This document shows, one piece after another, positions 1 to 5,868 of a stretch of 7,137 bases of DNA. Each line of letters begins with the position of its first letter. Position 1 is the first letter of the stretch. The notes beneath the pieces are model-generated. The model did not search any database, had not been told where the DNA came from, and saw only the letters and a list, made by a program, of their open reading frames with translations. Source of the DNA: ZCTH02-B3 sp036563895 (GTDB lineage: Bacteria; Bacillota; Bacilli; Paenibacillales; Paenibacillaceae); assembly GCA_036563895.1 (NCBI GenBank), contig DATCLN010000192.1:1-7137 (forward strand), written 5' to 3'. The position numbers were made by a program, and so were the translations under genes.

Positions 1-938
1 CCCACCGGAATGTGCGCCTTCGTCAGATCCAGCACCGTGTCGCCGATAAAATGGGAGACGTTCATCGGCCTGAGCTCCCAGTGGTCGTGCCCGATGTACG
101 TGTCGCCGATGAACCGGCTGTGCTCCTGTTCGTATGGGCCGTCGTGGGGGCGGTTCCACTCGGAACAGGGGCCGAACGGCCGCCACCCCCTTCTGCCCGG
201 CGCTTCTCCGGGCGGGGGAGGAACTTCGCCGCCAGGCCGTCCCGCCGCGCCCGGCATCGCGCCCGACGGTGTGCCGTGCACGGCTCCCATCGACGCGCCA
301 GGGCCGGCGCCGGCCGATCCGCCAAACATCGCTCCCGTCGGCCCGCCAGGCCCATAGCCCGATCCGCCCGGCGCCGCGCTTCCCGGTCCGCCCGGTCCAC
401 CGCCGGCCTGTCCGCCACGCACCGCGCCTTCCGGTCCGCCCGGAGCCGTGCCGGCCGGTGCGCCCGGGTTCACGCCGGGGCCTGTGCCCGGGCCAGAGCC
501 ATACGGATTGGGCGGTTCCCAGGACGGGGGAGGCGACATATGAGACGGAGGAGGCGGTTCCACCGTTTTCCATCCGTTCGGCGGAGGCGGTTCCTGTTTC
601 GACCGCATTCCCCGCGCAATCATGTAAAGGCCGGCCACAATGATCCCTAACGGGAGGAGAAGCGTGAAAAACTCTCCCGGGCTTATGAAGACCAGGCCAA
701 GGTTGCGTCCCAGAAAGTAAATCCCGATCACAATCAGGAGCAGATTCCACCAGGAACCGGAACGGCGTTGCAGGAGAAGCCCCTGCAGGCCGAACAGGAT
801 GAGGAAAACCGGCCAGAACCTGCCGATCATCTCGCCGATTTCCATGGTGATGATGCCAAGCCGGTTGAGCAGGAAACCGGTGCCGAAAGCGATCAGGACG
901 ATGCCCCAGAACATTCGATGCGTGTATCCCTGTCGCAT
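1..938 (-). CDS. liaF: LiaF-type cell-envelope stress regulator, 5' part (runs off the left edge)
   Basis: The frame from ATG 938 stays open to base 1 (312 codons visible, no stop), so the gene is cut by the window edge. LiaF is a membrane protein that holds the LiaS/LiaR two-component system inactive until cell-wall stress such as lipid II-binding antibiotics. Residues 9-27, 41-56, 63-78 and 87-107 are four hydrophobic segments. A Pro-rich stretch (116-145) and a Gly/Pro/Ala-rich linker (146-250) follow. The conserved C-terminal LiaF domain then begins with RFIGDTYIG (275-283), HWELRPMN (286-293) and HFIGDTVLDLTK (296-307). The two FIGD motifs and WELxPMN are hallmarks of the family, so the identification is firm. 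The linker is far longer than in Bacillus LiaF. The start at 938 has only a modest GGGGG upstream; ATG 914 is an alternative. liaS and liaR would be expected just beyond base 1. Confidence 0.9.
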   Translation of the reverse strand, partial: MRQGYTHRMFWGIVLIAFGTGFLLNRLGIITMEIGEMIGRFWPVFLILFGLQGLLLQRRSGSWWNLLLIVIGIYFLGRNLGLVFISPGEFFTLLLPLGIIVAGLYMIARGMRSKQEPPPPNGWKTVEPPPPSHMSPPPSWEPPNPYGSGPGTGPGVNPGAPAGTAPGGPEGAVRGGQAGGGPGGPGSAAPGGSGYGPGGPTGAMFGGSAGAGPGASMGAVHGTPSGAMPGAAGRPGGEVPPPPGEAPGRRGWRPFGPCSEWNRPHDGPYEQEHSRFIGDTYIGHDHWELRPMNVSHFIGDTVLDLTKAHIPV

Positions 939-999
939 GGCGTAAAACCCCCGGACGGATGTCTGCTGCGGCCTCGTTTTTTTCTAACCGCTCGTCTAA

Positions 1000-1005
1000 A
1001 GTATA
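1000..1005 (-). promoter_or_regulatory. Possible -10 element for liaF
   Basis: TATACT, one mismatch from the sigma-A -10 consensus, lies about 60 bases upstream of the liaF ATG in an AT-richer pocket of a GC-rich gap. No good -35 hexamer is seen 16-18 bases further upstream (GTGCGA is the best I find). If it is a promoter, it is weak or needs an activator. I see no convincing LiaR-type operator. liaF cannot easily be served from the chemoreceptor promoter because the 1071-1102 hairpin intervenes. Confidence 0.3.
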
Positions 1006-1070
1006 GAACAAGGGCATCGCGTTCGCACAGATGCGCGGGATTGATTTTCGCCTCGGTCCCGGGACGGAGA

Positions 1071-1102
1071 AGGCCGCCCCGCGGGCAGCGGCGGGGCGGC
1101 CT
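1071..1102 (-). terminator. GC-rich hairpin downstream of the chemoreceptor gene
   Basis: A perfect 12-bp inverted repeat (arms 1071-1082 and 1091-1102, AGGCCGCCCCGC against GCGGGGCGGCCT) with an 8-base loop starts about 20 bases past the chemoreceptor stop. Reading on the minus strand it is followed by TCTCC rather than a T-run. It is therefore a strong RNA hairpin but not a classical intrinsic terminator. It may terminate inefficiently, protect the 3' end, or act with Rho. Confidence 0.6.
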
Positions 1103-1121
1103 ACGGCGCGGCGTCCGTTTG

Positions 1122-2549
1122 TCAGTCGGCCGCGGCGGCGTCCATTGTGATGTCCAGTCCGACGACGCCGACGGACTTGCCGTCCGCGCCGAGAATCGGC
1201 ATTGACACGGTTCGGCAGGGACGCTTCGTAATGGCGGAGATATAGATGTCCGAGACAAACGTTTCCCCTTCCATCGCCCGCCGCCACCATTCGCGGCCGC
1301 GGGCGTTGAGCAGTCCCGCAGGCGGCTCGGAGTAAATGAACGTTCCGTCCGCGCGGTTGGACCACACCGCCTCGACGCCCGGCTTGCCGCAGAGGCGCCC
1401 GGTCAGCACCTGGCGGTGCGTCTCGGGATCCAGCGACAACAGCGCGGGGTCGGCGGCCGCCGCGGACAGCCAGCCGATCCAGAGGCTGACATCCTGCGCC
1501 TCTTCGGCGACCCTTCCTTTCCGCCAGTCGACGCCGGCCTGCTGCACGGCGGCGATCATCTCTTCCGCCGTCACACGGAGCGCGGCGGACACACAGGCCA
1601 GATTGTCGGCTTCCTCCCGCTGCAGCCGATAGTGATCCAGCGTTTCCTCGATGCTGGCCGCCATGGCGGAAACGGCGTCGACGACCCGGTTCAGGGTTTC
1701 CAAGGCGGAGGACATCCGGGCGGTCTGCGCTTCCGAAGCCGCCACCGTCAGCGATACCCGGCGGTCCACCTCTTCCATGTGTCCGAAAATCATCTGAATC
1801 CTTTCGCGGTTGCGCCCCATTTCTTCCAGGCCGCGCCGCACCGACCGCTTCTCGGCCTCCATGGCCTGCAGCACTTCGCGGATGCCTTTTTCGATGTTTT
1901 GCACGATGTCGGTGGAACGCTTCACCGCTTCTGCGCTTTGGTCGGCCAATTTGCGGATTTCCTGGGCCACGACGGAGAAACCCCGGCCGTACTGGCCCGC
2001 GCGGGCCGCTTCAATGGCCGCGTTCAGTGCAAGCAGCGACGTTTGCGCCACGATTTCCTGGATGAAGCGGTTCATTTCCCCAATTTGGGCGAGGTGGCCG
2101 ATCAGACCGCGAACGTGCTTGTCCATCGCTTCATGGCTGCCAGCCAGGTCGCCCATAACGGCGTCGGTCTCCCCGAGGGAACGGCTGACCTCGAGCACCA
2201 CATTTCGGGCCTCCGCGCTCCGCTCGCCCATTTCCTCCGATGACGCCCGGATTTCCTGGGAAGCGGCTTCCGCATCCTGCAGCTTGCCGAAAGCTTCCTC
2301 CAGAAGTCCGAGGGCCTCGCGGCTTCTCGCCGTAAGCCGTTCCTCCAGCGCGCGGGATCGTTCCGCCACGGACTCCAGCTTCCCCGAGCTCAGGTCCACC
2401 TCGCTGACGGCGGCCTGCAGACGGTCGGCGATAACAACGGCTTCGCCGATGATGCGCATCCATTTGTCGTCCTGCGCGGATGCCTCCGCCGCGACGGCCG
2501 CCGCGGACGACCCGTTCAGCGCAAGCCGCCGGAACCATGGTCCTTTCAT
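1122..2549 (-). CDS. Soluble methyl-accepting chemotaxis protein with C-terminal Cache-type sensor
   Basis: This 475-residue chemoreceptor would signal to the CheA/CheW kinase array. The conserved hairpin tip is at about 165-208: NAAIEAARAGQYGRGF (176-191) then VVAQEIRKLADQS (193-205). Around it are two long antiparallel helical arms, roughly 30-184 and 184-338, a length that fits the 44-heptad class. No transmembrane segment or HAMP domain is present, so it is a cytoplasmic receptor. Residues about 345-469 look like the membrane-distal half of a Cache (PDC) small-molecule sensor: GREWWRRAM (418-426), VSDIYIS (432-438), RTVSMPI (446-452), VGVVGLDIT (460-468). Sensor-last order is unusual, because Cache domains are normally extracellular and N-terminal. 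ATG 2549 is preceded by GGAGGAG at good spacing. The ligand cannot be read from sequence. The gene stands alone with its own promoter and downstream hairpin. Confidence 0.95.
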   Translation of the reverse strand: MKGPWFRRLALNGSSAAAVAAEASAQDDKWMRIIGEAVVIADRLQAAVSEVDLSSGKLESVAERSRALEERLTARSREALGLLEEAFGKLQDAEAASQEIRASSEEMGERSAEARNVVLEVSRSLGETDAVMGDLAGSHEAMDKHVRGLIGHLAQIGEMNRFIQEIVAQTSLLALNAAIEAARAGQYGRGFSVVAQEIRKLADQSAEAVKRSTDIVQNIEKGIREVLQAMEAEKRSVRRGLEEMGRNRERIQMIFGHMEEVDRRVSLTVAASEAQTARMSSALETLNRVVDAVSAMAASIEETLDHYRLQREEADNLACVSAALRVTAEEMIAAVQQAGVDWRKGRVAEEAQDVSLWIGWLSAAAADPALLSLDPETHRQVLTGRLCGKPGVEAVWSNRADGTFIYSEPPAGLLNARGREWWRRAMEGETFVSDIYISAITKRPCRTVSMPILGADGKSVGVVGLDITMDAAAAD

Positions 2550-2592
2550 TTTCGCCTCTCCTCCCCCGTATAGTCATGTAATCTTTTATAAC

Positions 2593-2621
2593 ATTATAGA
2601 GGGAAAAAGGCACAAGAAAAA
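2593..2621 (-). promoter_or_regulatory. Likely sigma-A promoter of the chemoreceptor gene
   Basis: A perfect TATAAT at 2598-2593 would place the transcript start near 2586, about 37 bases before the ATG. Seventeen bases upstream the hexamer is TTTTTC (2621-2616), a poor -35 that coincides with the T-run of the terminator of the thrS/small-gene unit. An alternative pairing is TTGTGC with TTATAA (spacer 18). I see no sigma-D type motility promoter (TAAA...GCCGATAT). Confidence 0.5.
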
Positions 2622-2640
2622 GGGGATTTTTTAAATCCCC
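2617..2640 (-). terminator. Intrinsic terminator of the thrS/small-gene transcript
   Basis: On the minus strand GGGGATTT (2640-2633), a three-base AAA loop and AAATCCCC (2629-2622) form an 8-bp hairpin followed directly by TTTTT (2621-2617). This is a classical Rho-independent terminator, about 55 bases after the stop of the 36-codon gene. Confidence 0.85.
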
Positions 2641-2648
2641 CCTGATTT

Positions 2649-2669
2649 TGTGTAAGACTATCTAACACA
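2649..2669. repeat. Inverted repeat, 9-bp arms with one mismatch
   Basis: TGTGTAAGA-CTA-TCTAACACA forms an almost perfect dyad with a 3-base centre, inside an AT-rich pocket. It could be an RNA hairpin in the 3' tail of the thrS transcript or a dyad bound by a dimeric regulator. The sequence alone does not decide. It lies between the two other hairpins of this gap. Confidence 0.5.
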
Positions 2670-2670
2670 T

Positions 2671-2695
2671 ACCTCATCATGTTGTGAGGTTTTTT
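2671..2695 (+). terminator. Terminator-like hairpin with T-run pointing along the plus strand
   Basis: ACCTCA (2671-2676), an 8-base loop and TGAGGT (2685-2690) are followed by further Ts, giving a run of six (2690-2695). The polarity would stop plus-strand transcription, yet no plus-strand gene is seen to the left. On the minus strand the same hairpin starts right after the stop codon of the 36-codon gene and lacks a T-run there. The stem is short and fairly weak. Confidence 0.45.
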
Positions 2696-2804
2696 ATCGA
2701 TCCCGTTCCTGTTTGGGCGGTTTCGGCGTCTTGACGGTTTCCGGGTTCCGTTCGTCGGCGAATTCCGCGTCCGCGATGCGGATGCGCCTTTTGTTTTTGG
2801 CCAC
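2694..2804 (-). CDS. Small basic hypothetical protein, 36 residues
   Basis: The frame opens at GTG 2804 and ends at TAA 2694. The protein begins MAKNKRRIRIADAEFADE and ends in a Lys/Pro-rich tail (TPKPPKQERDR). It is very hydrophilic, with no membrane segment or Cys. The main support is GGGGAGGTGATC (2821-2810), an almost complete match to the 16S anti-Shine-Dalgarno, at about 10 bases from GTG. Third codon positions are mostly G or C, like the neighbours. It lies 93 bases behind thrS with no promoter or terminator visible between, so it is probably co-transcribed and ends at the 2617-2640 terminator. I do not recognise the family. An overlapping 73-residue frame (2594-2815) lacks this support and runs through the terminator. 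Confidence 0.6.
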   Translation of the reverse strand: MAKNKRRIRIADAEFADERNPETVKTPKPPKQERDR

Positions 2805-2897
2805 GGCGGGATCACCTCCCCATTTTCAGGATGGTCCGGAAGGTGCTCCCTTATGCGGAATATGCGACGCGGACGGCGGGGGCCCCGGCGGGCTCCG

Positions 2898-4841
2898 TCA
2901 GTCCACCTTGCGCGACGCGATTTCTTCCTGGATGCGGCGGATGAAATCCTCCAGCGGCTCCGCCCCCAAATCGCCCTGGCCGCGCCGGCGAACCGCCACG
3001 GTGCCGGAGGACGCTTCCTTCTCGCCGACCACCAGCATATAGGGCACTTTCTCCAGCTGCGCTTCGCGGATCTTGTACCCGAGGGTCTCGTTGCGCAGGT
3101 CGGCCTGCACCCGCACGCCCGCTTCCCGCAGCCGGTCCGTGACTTTGACCGCGTAATCCTCGTAGGCGAGGCTCACCGGCAGGACCTTCGCCTGCACCGG
3201 AGCCAGCCAGACCGGCAGCGCGCCGGCGAAGTTCTCCAGCAGGAAGGCGGTCATCCGCTCCATGGTGCTGATGATGCCGCGGTGGATGACCACCGGCCGG
3301 TGTTTCTGCCCGTCGGGGCCCACATATTCCAGCTCGAACCGCTCCGGCATCAGGAAGTCAAGCTGCACCGTGGACAGCGTTTCCTCCCGGCCCAGGGCCG
3401 TCTTGATCTGCACGTCCAGCTTCGGGCCATAGAACGCCGCCTCCCCTTCCGCCTCGAAATAGGGCAGTCCGAGCTCTTCCACCGCCTCGCGGAGCATGCG
3501 CTGGCTCGTCTCCCACATTTGGTCGTCCGGGTAGTAATTTTCCTTGTCGTTCGGGTCCCGGTAGGACAGGCGAAAGCGGTATTCCTTGATGCCGAAATCC
3601 TTGTACACGCGCTGGATCAGCTGGATGACGCGGGTGAACTCCTCTTTGATCTGGTCAGGCCGGCAGAAGATGTGGGCGTCATTCAGCGTCATCGCCCGCA
3701 CGCGATGGAGACCGGTGAGGGCGCCGGACAGCTCATATCGGTGCATGGTGCCCAGCTCCGCGATGCGCAGCGGCAGGTCGCGGTAGCTGCGCATCTCGCT
3801 CTTGTACACCATGAAATGGTGCGGGCAGTTCATCGGGCGCAGCACCAGTTCCTCGTTGTCCAGTTCCATCTTCGGGAACATGTTTTCCCGGAAATGGTCC
3901 CAGTGGCCGGAGATTTTATACAGTTCCACGCTGCCCAGAACCGGCGTGTACACGTGCTGGTACCCGAGGGACGTCTCCAGGTCGACGATGTACCGCTCCA
4001 GGACGCGGCGCAGCTGCGCGCCGTTGGGCAGCCAAAGCGGCAGACCCTGGCCCACCTCGCGGGCGAAGGTGAACATTTTCAGCTCTTTGCCCAGCTTGCG
4101 GTGGTCGCGTTTCTTCGCTTCCTCCAGCAGCCGCAGGTGTTCCTCCAGCTCGCTCTTCTTGGCGAAGGCCGTGCCGTAGATGCGCTGCAGCATCTTGTTT
4201 TTGCTGTCGCCCCGCCAGTAGGCGCCGGCCACGCTGAGCAGCTTGAACACCTTGAGCCTGCCGGTGGAGGGCACGTGGGGACCGCGGCACAGGTCGAAAA
4301 ATTCCCCCTGCTCGTAAATGGTGATCACCGCGTCTTCCGGCAGGTCGTTGATGAGCTCCCGCTTATAGGGGTCGTCCACGACCTCCGTATAAAGCCGCAA
4401 GGCCTCTTCCCGGGAGACGACCCGCCGCGTGATCGGCAGATCTTCCTTGACGATTTTCTCCATTTCCTTCTCGATTTCGGCAAGGTCTTCGGGGGTGATG
4501 GAACGGTCCAGGTCGATGTCGTAATAGAACCCGTCCTCGATGGCCGGCCCGACGCCGAGCTTCACCTTGTCGGCGCCGTACAGGCGCTTGAGCGCCTGCG
4601 CCATCAGGTGGGCGGTGCTGTGGCGGATCACCTCGAGCCCGTCCTTGGACTCCGGCGTCAAAATTTCCAGGCTTGCGTCACGCTCGATGGGCGTGAACAG
4701 GTCCACCGGCTGGCCGTCCAGCTTGCCGGCGATGGCGCTTCTGTGCAGGCCGGGGCCGATGGACGCGGCCACCTCCTCCACCGTCGTTCCCGCCGGGTAC
4801 TCGCGAACCGAGCCGTCCGGCAACGTCACGCGAACCGTCAT
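2898..4841 (-). CDS. thrS: Threonyl-tRNA synthetase
   Basis: This complete 647-residue class II synthetase charges tRNA-Thr with threonine in the cytosol. Residues 1-62 form the TGS domain. The editing domain that removes mis-charged serine carries H74xxxH78 (in HSTAHLMAQ) and C185/H189 (in CRGPHVP). The catalytic core has zinc ligands C339 (MNCPHH), H390 (NDAHIF) and H520 (VVIHRG), matching E. coli C334, H385 and H511 in context. It also has motif 2 (RYELSGALTGL, 368-378) and motif 3 (GIISTMERM, 522-530). The anticodon-binding domain is about 540-640. Length and every key residue are normal, so the enzyme should be functional. ATG 4841 is chosen because AGGAGG lies 9 bases upstream. An ATG at 4862 would put that site inside the gene. 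Expression is controlled by the T-box leader directly upstream. Confidence 0.98.
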   Translation of the reverse strand: MTVRVTLPDGSVREYPAGTTVEEVAASIGPGLHRSAIAGKLDGQPVDLFTPIERDASLEILTPESKDGLEVIRHSTAHLMAQALKRLYGADKVKLGVGPAIEDGFYYDIDLDRSITPEDLAEIEKEMEKIVKEDLPITRRVVSREEALRLYTEVVDDPYKRELINDLPEDAVITIYEQGEFFDLCRGPHVPSTGRLKVFKLLSVAGAYWRGDSKNKMLQRIYGTAFAKKSELEEHLRLLEEAKKRDHRKLGKELKMFTFAREVGQGLPLWLPNGAQLRRVLERYIVDLETSLGYQHVYTPVLGSVELYKISGHWDHFRENMFPKMELDNEELVLRPMNCPHHFMVYKSEMRSYRDLPLRIAELGTMHRYELSGALTGLHRVRAMTLNDAHIFCRPDQIKEEFTRVIQLIQRVYKDFGIKEYRFRLSYRDPNDKENYYPDDQMWETSQRMLREAVEELGLPYFEAEGEAAFYGPKLDVQIKTALGREETLSTVQLDFLMPERFELEYVGPDGQKHRPVVIHRGIISTMERMTAFLLENFAGALPVWLAPVQAKVLPVSLAYEDYAVKVTDRLREAGVRVQADLRNETLGYKIREAQLEKVPYMLVVGEKEASSGTVAVRRRGQGDLGAEPLEDFIRRIQEEIASRKVD

Positions 4842-4897
4842 TGCCTTTTTCCTCCTCGCCATATGGTCCAATCTTTCGCTTTTCGTTTCCCGCCAAC

Positions 4898-4927
4898 AAA
4901 AAAGCACGCGTCCCAAAGGGACGGTGC
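4898..4927 (-). terminator. T-box regulatory terminator
   Basis: GCAC-CGTCC (4927-4919), a CTTTG loop and GGACG-C-GTGC (4913... to 4904, one bulged C) are followed by TTTTTT (4903-4898). This intrinsic terminator lies about 57 bases before the thrS start. Its 5' arm is also the partner of the T-box sequence, so terminator and antiterminator exclude each other. Confidence 0.9.
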
Positions 4928-5233
4928 TTTCGCCCGTGGTTCCACCCTTCTTCGACCCGGAAACGGCACGGCAACCGCCTGTGCCTTCGGCCGGGTCCTC
5001 TGCATGCGTAACGGGCATGTTCCGGCGCCGCATACTGGACCCCGCGCTTCCGGTGCCGACTTGACGCCGGCTTGTCCGGGTTGCGGCCGGGACGTTCCGC
5101 GGCGCGGCTCGAAAGGGGTCGGGGCCGGCCGGTTGCGGGAGGACCTTGCAGCCTCGGGTGCCTCTCTCTGGACCGTCCGATGCCGGCTCCGGTGTCTTTC
5201 TCATCGCCTTTGCGGTTATGGCGGGTTTGCTAT
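4898..5233 (-). promoter_or_regulatory. T-box riboswitch, threonine tRNA specific
   Basis: This leader senses uncharged tRNA-Thr. Stem I has base pairs GGC/GCC (5208-5206 with 5108-5106), a kink-turn-like GATGA opposite GA, then GAAAG/CTTTC (5200-5196 with 5115-5111). An internal loop follows, then a 10-bp helix with one mismatch (5191-5182 with 5129-5120). The loop's 3' side presents ACC (5119-5117), a threonine codon, as specifier. AGAGAG and an apical hairpin follow on the 5' side. The T-box AGGGTGGAACCACGG (4948-4934) contains the UGGA bulge expected to pair with a tRNA acceptor end UCCA. Antiterminator arms AAGGG+ACGG (4949-4945, 4937-4934) match CCGT+CCCTT (4924-4916) exactly. Charged tRNA would leave the terminator formed; uncharged tRNA would favour thrS expression. 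Confidence 0.95.
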
Positions 5234-5240
5234 GAGCCAG

Positions 5241-5269
5241 ATTATACTGCCGCCGTCCGGTCCCGTCAA
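5241..5269 (-). promoter_or_regulatory. Sigma-A promoter of thrS
   Basis: TTGACG (5269-5264), a 17-base spacer and a perfect TATAAT (5246-5241) give a near-consensus housekeeping promoter. The predicted start, around 5233, is just upstream of the T-box Stem I. It lies only about 80 bases past the pilO stop. I see no strong terminator in that gap; CAAAA...TTTTG around 5283-5300 is only a 5-bp AT-rich dyad. Some read-through from the pilus operon is possible. Confidence 0.88.
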
Positions 5270-5349
5270 GATTCCGGCGACAGCAAAACAATTGCATTTT
5301 GTGAATGGCATTTTTGTCGTTGTTTACTCCGCATGAGTGGAGCCATGGA

Positions 5350-5868
5350 CTACATGGCGCTGATGAGGAACGCAAGCGACACTTCCGCTTCGTTTTCCCG
5401 CACCTGGATGTCGCCGCCGGTCACGGCGAGCGGATGCTCCAGCCGTTCAAGGCCGTCCAGGAAGGCCAGCACCGCTTCGGCGGGACCGCTGACCCGCAGA
5501 TGCGCCGTCCGGGTGCCGGGTCTTGTCCCCTCCTCCCCTTCCTGCATGAGGCTGGCGTTCACCCCCGCCTGTCCGGCGAGCTCCGCAATCCGTTCCCAGT
5601 AGAGATATGTCGCGTCCCCCGGAACCATCACTTGGTTCCACGCTTCAATTTCCGCACGCAGGCGGTCAAGTTCCTCCCGGATCCCGCTCTGCCGGGAAAG
5701 ATTGCGTTCGATCTGCTCCCATTGCGATGCATACCGCGCCTTTTCCTCTTTCAGCCCGCGGGACTTGTCCAGCAGGGGAAAATACGCAAACTGCACGCCG
5801 GCGGCCAGCACCGCAACGATGAGGAAAACCGCCAGCCACGATTTTTCCCGGTCACTCAGCCTGCGCAC
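5350..5868 (-). CDS. pilO: PilO-type pilus assembly protein
   Basis: This 172-residue bitopic membrane protein has a short basic cytoplasmic start (MRRLSDREKS), one membrane helix (about 11-30), a coiled coil (about 34-80) and an extracytoplasmic alpha/beta domain (about 85-170). The latter contains LYWERIAELAGQAGV (89-103), HLRVSGPAEAVLAFLDGLERL (123-143) and a final strand EVSLAFLI. This is the PilO layout. PilO pairs with PilN in the inner-membrane alignment complex of type IV pili. It follows the PilM-PilN gene with a 17-base overlap, indicating translational coupling. GTG 5868 is chosen because GGAAAGGGGG lies 9 bases upstream. A TTG at 5955 with AGGAGG 9 bases upstream would add 29 residues but overlap the previous gene by 104 bases. 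Sequence divergence makes the name a fold- and context-level call. Confidence 0.78.
   Translation of the reverse strand: MRRLSDREKSWLAVFLIVAVLAAGVQFAYFPLLDKSRGLKEEKARYASQWEQIERNLSRQSGIREELDRLRAEIEAWNQVMVPGDATYLYWERIAELAGQAGVNASLMQEGEEGTRPGTRTAHLRVSGPAEAVLAFLDGLERLEHPLAVTGGDIQVRENEAEVSLAFLISAM

Noticed and set aside
12..650. Long plus-strand frames rich in Arg/Ala opposite liaF
   Set aside because: They are antisense shadows of the Gly/Pro/Ala-rich linker. The minus-strand frame gives the conserved LiaF motifs and runs the full length to the edge.
2594..2815. 73-residue minus-strand frame behind thrS
   Set aside because: It continues through the inverted repeats and the terminator. The 36-codon frame has the well-placed Shine-Dalgarno and ends before them.
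5283..5300. CAAAA...TTTTG dyad as terminator of the pilus operon
   Set aside because: Only five weak A/T-rich pairs and no following T-run; too weak to call.
2853..5336. 827-residue open frame on the plus strand
   Set aside because: It is the exact antisense of thrS and its leader. It has His/Leu/Val-rich mirror composition, no recognisable domain, and runs through the T-box. thrS on the minus strand has all catalytic motifs.
4842..5375. N-terminal extension of thrS by up to 178 codons
   Set aside because: The extension reads through the promoter, T-box and terminator; ATG 4841 with AGGAGG explains the normal synthetase length.
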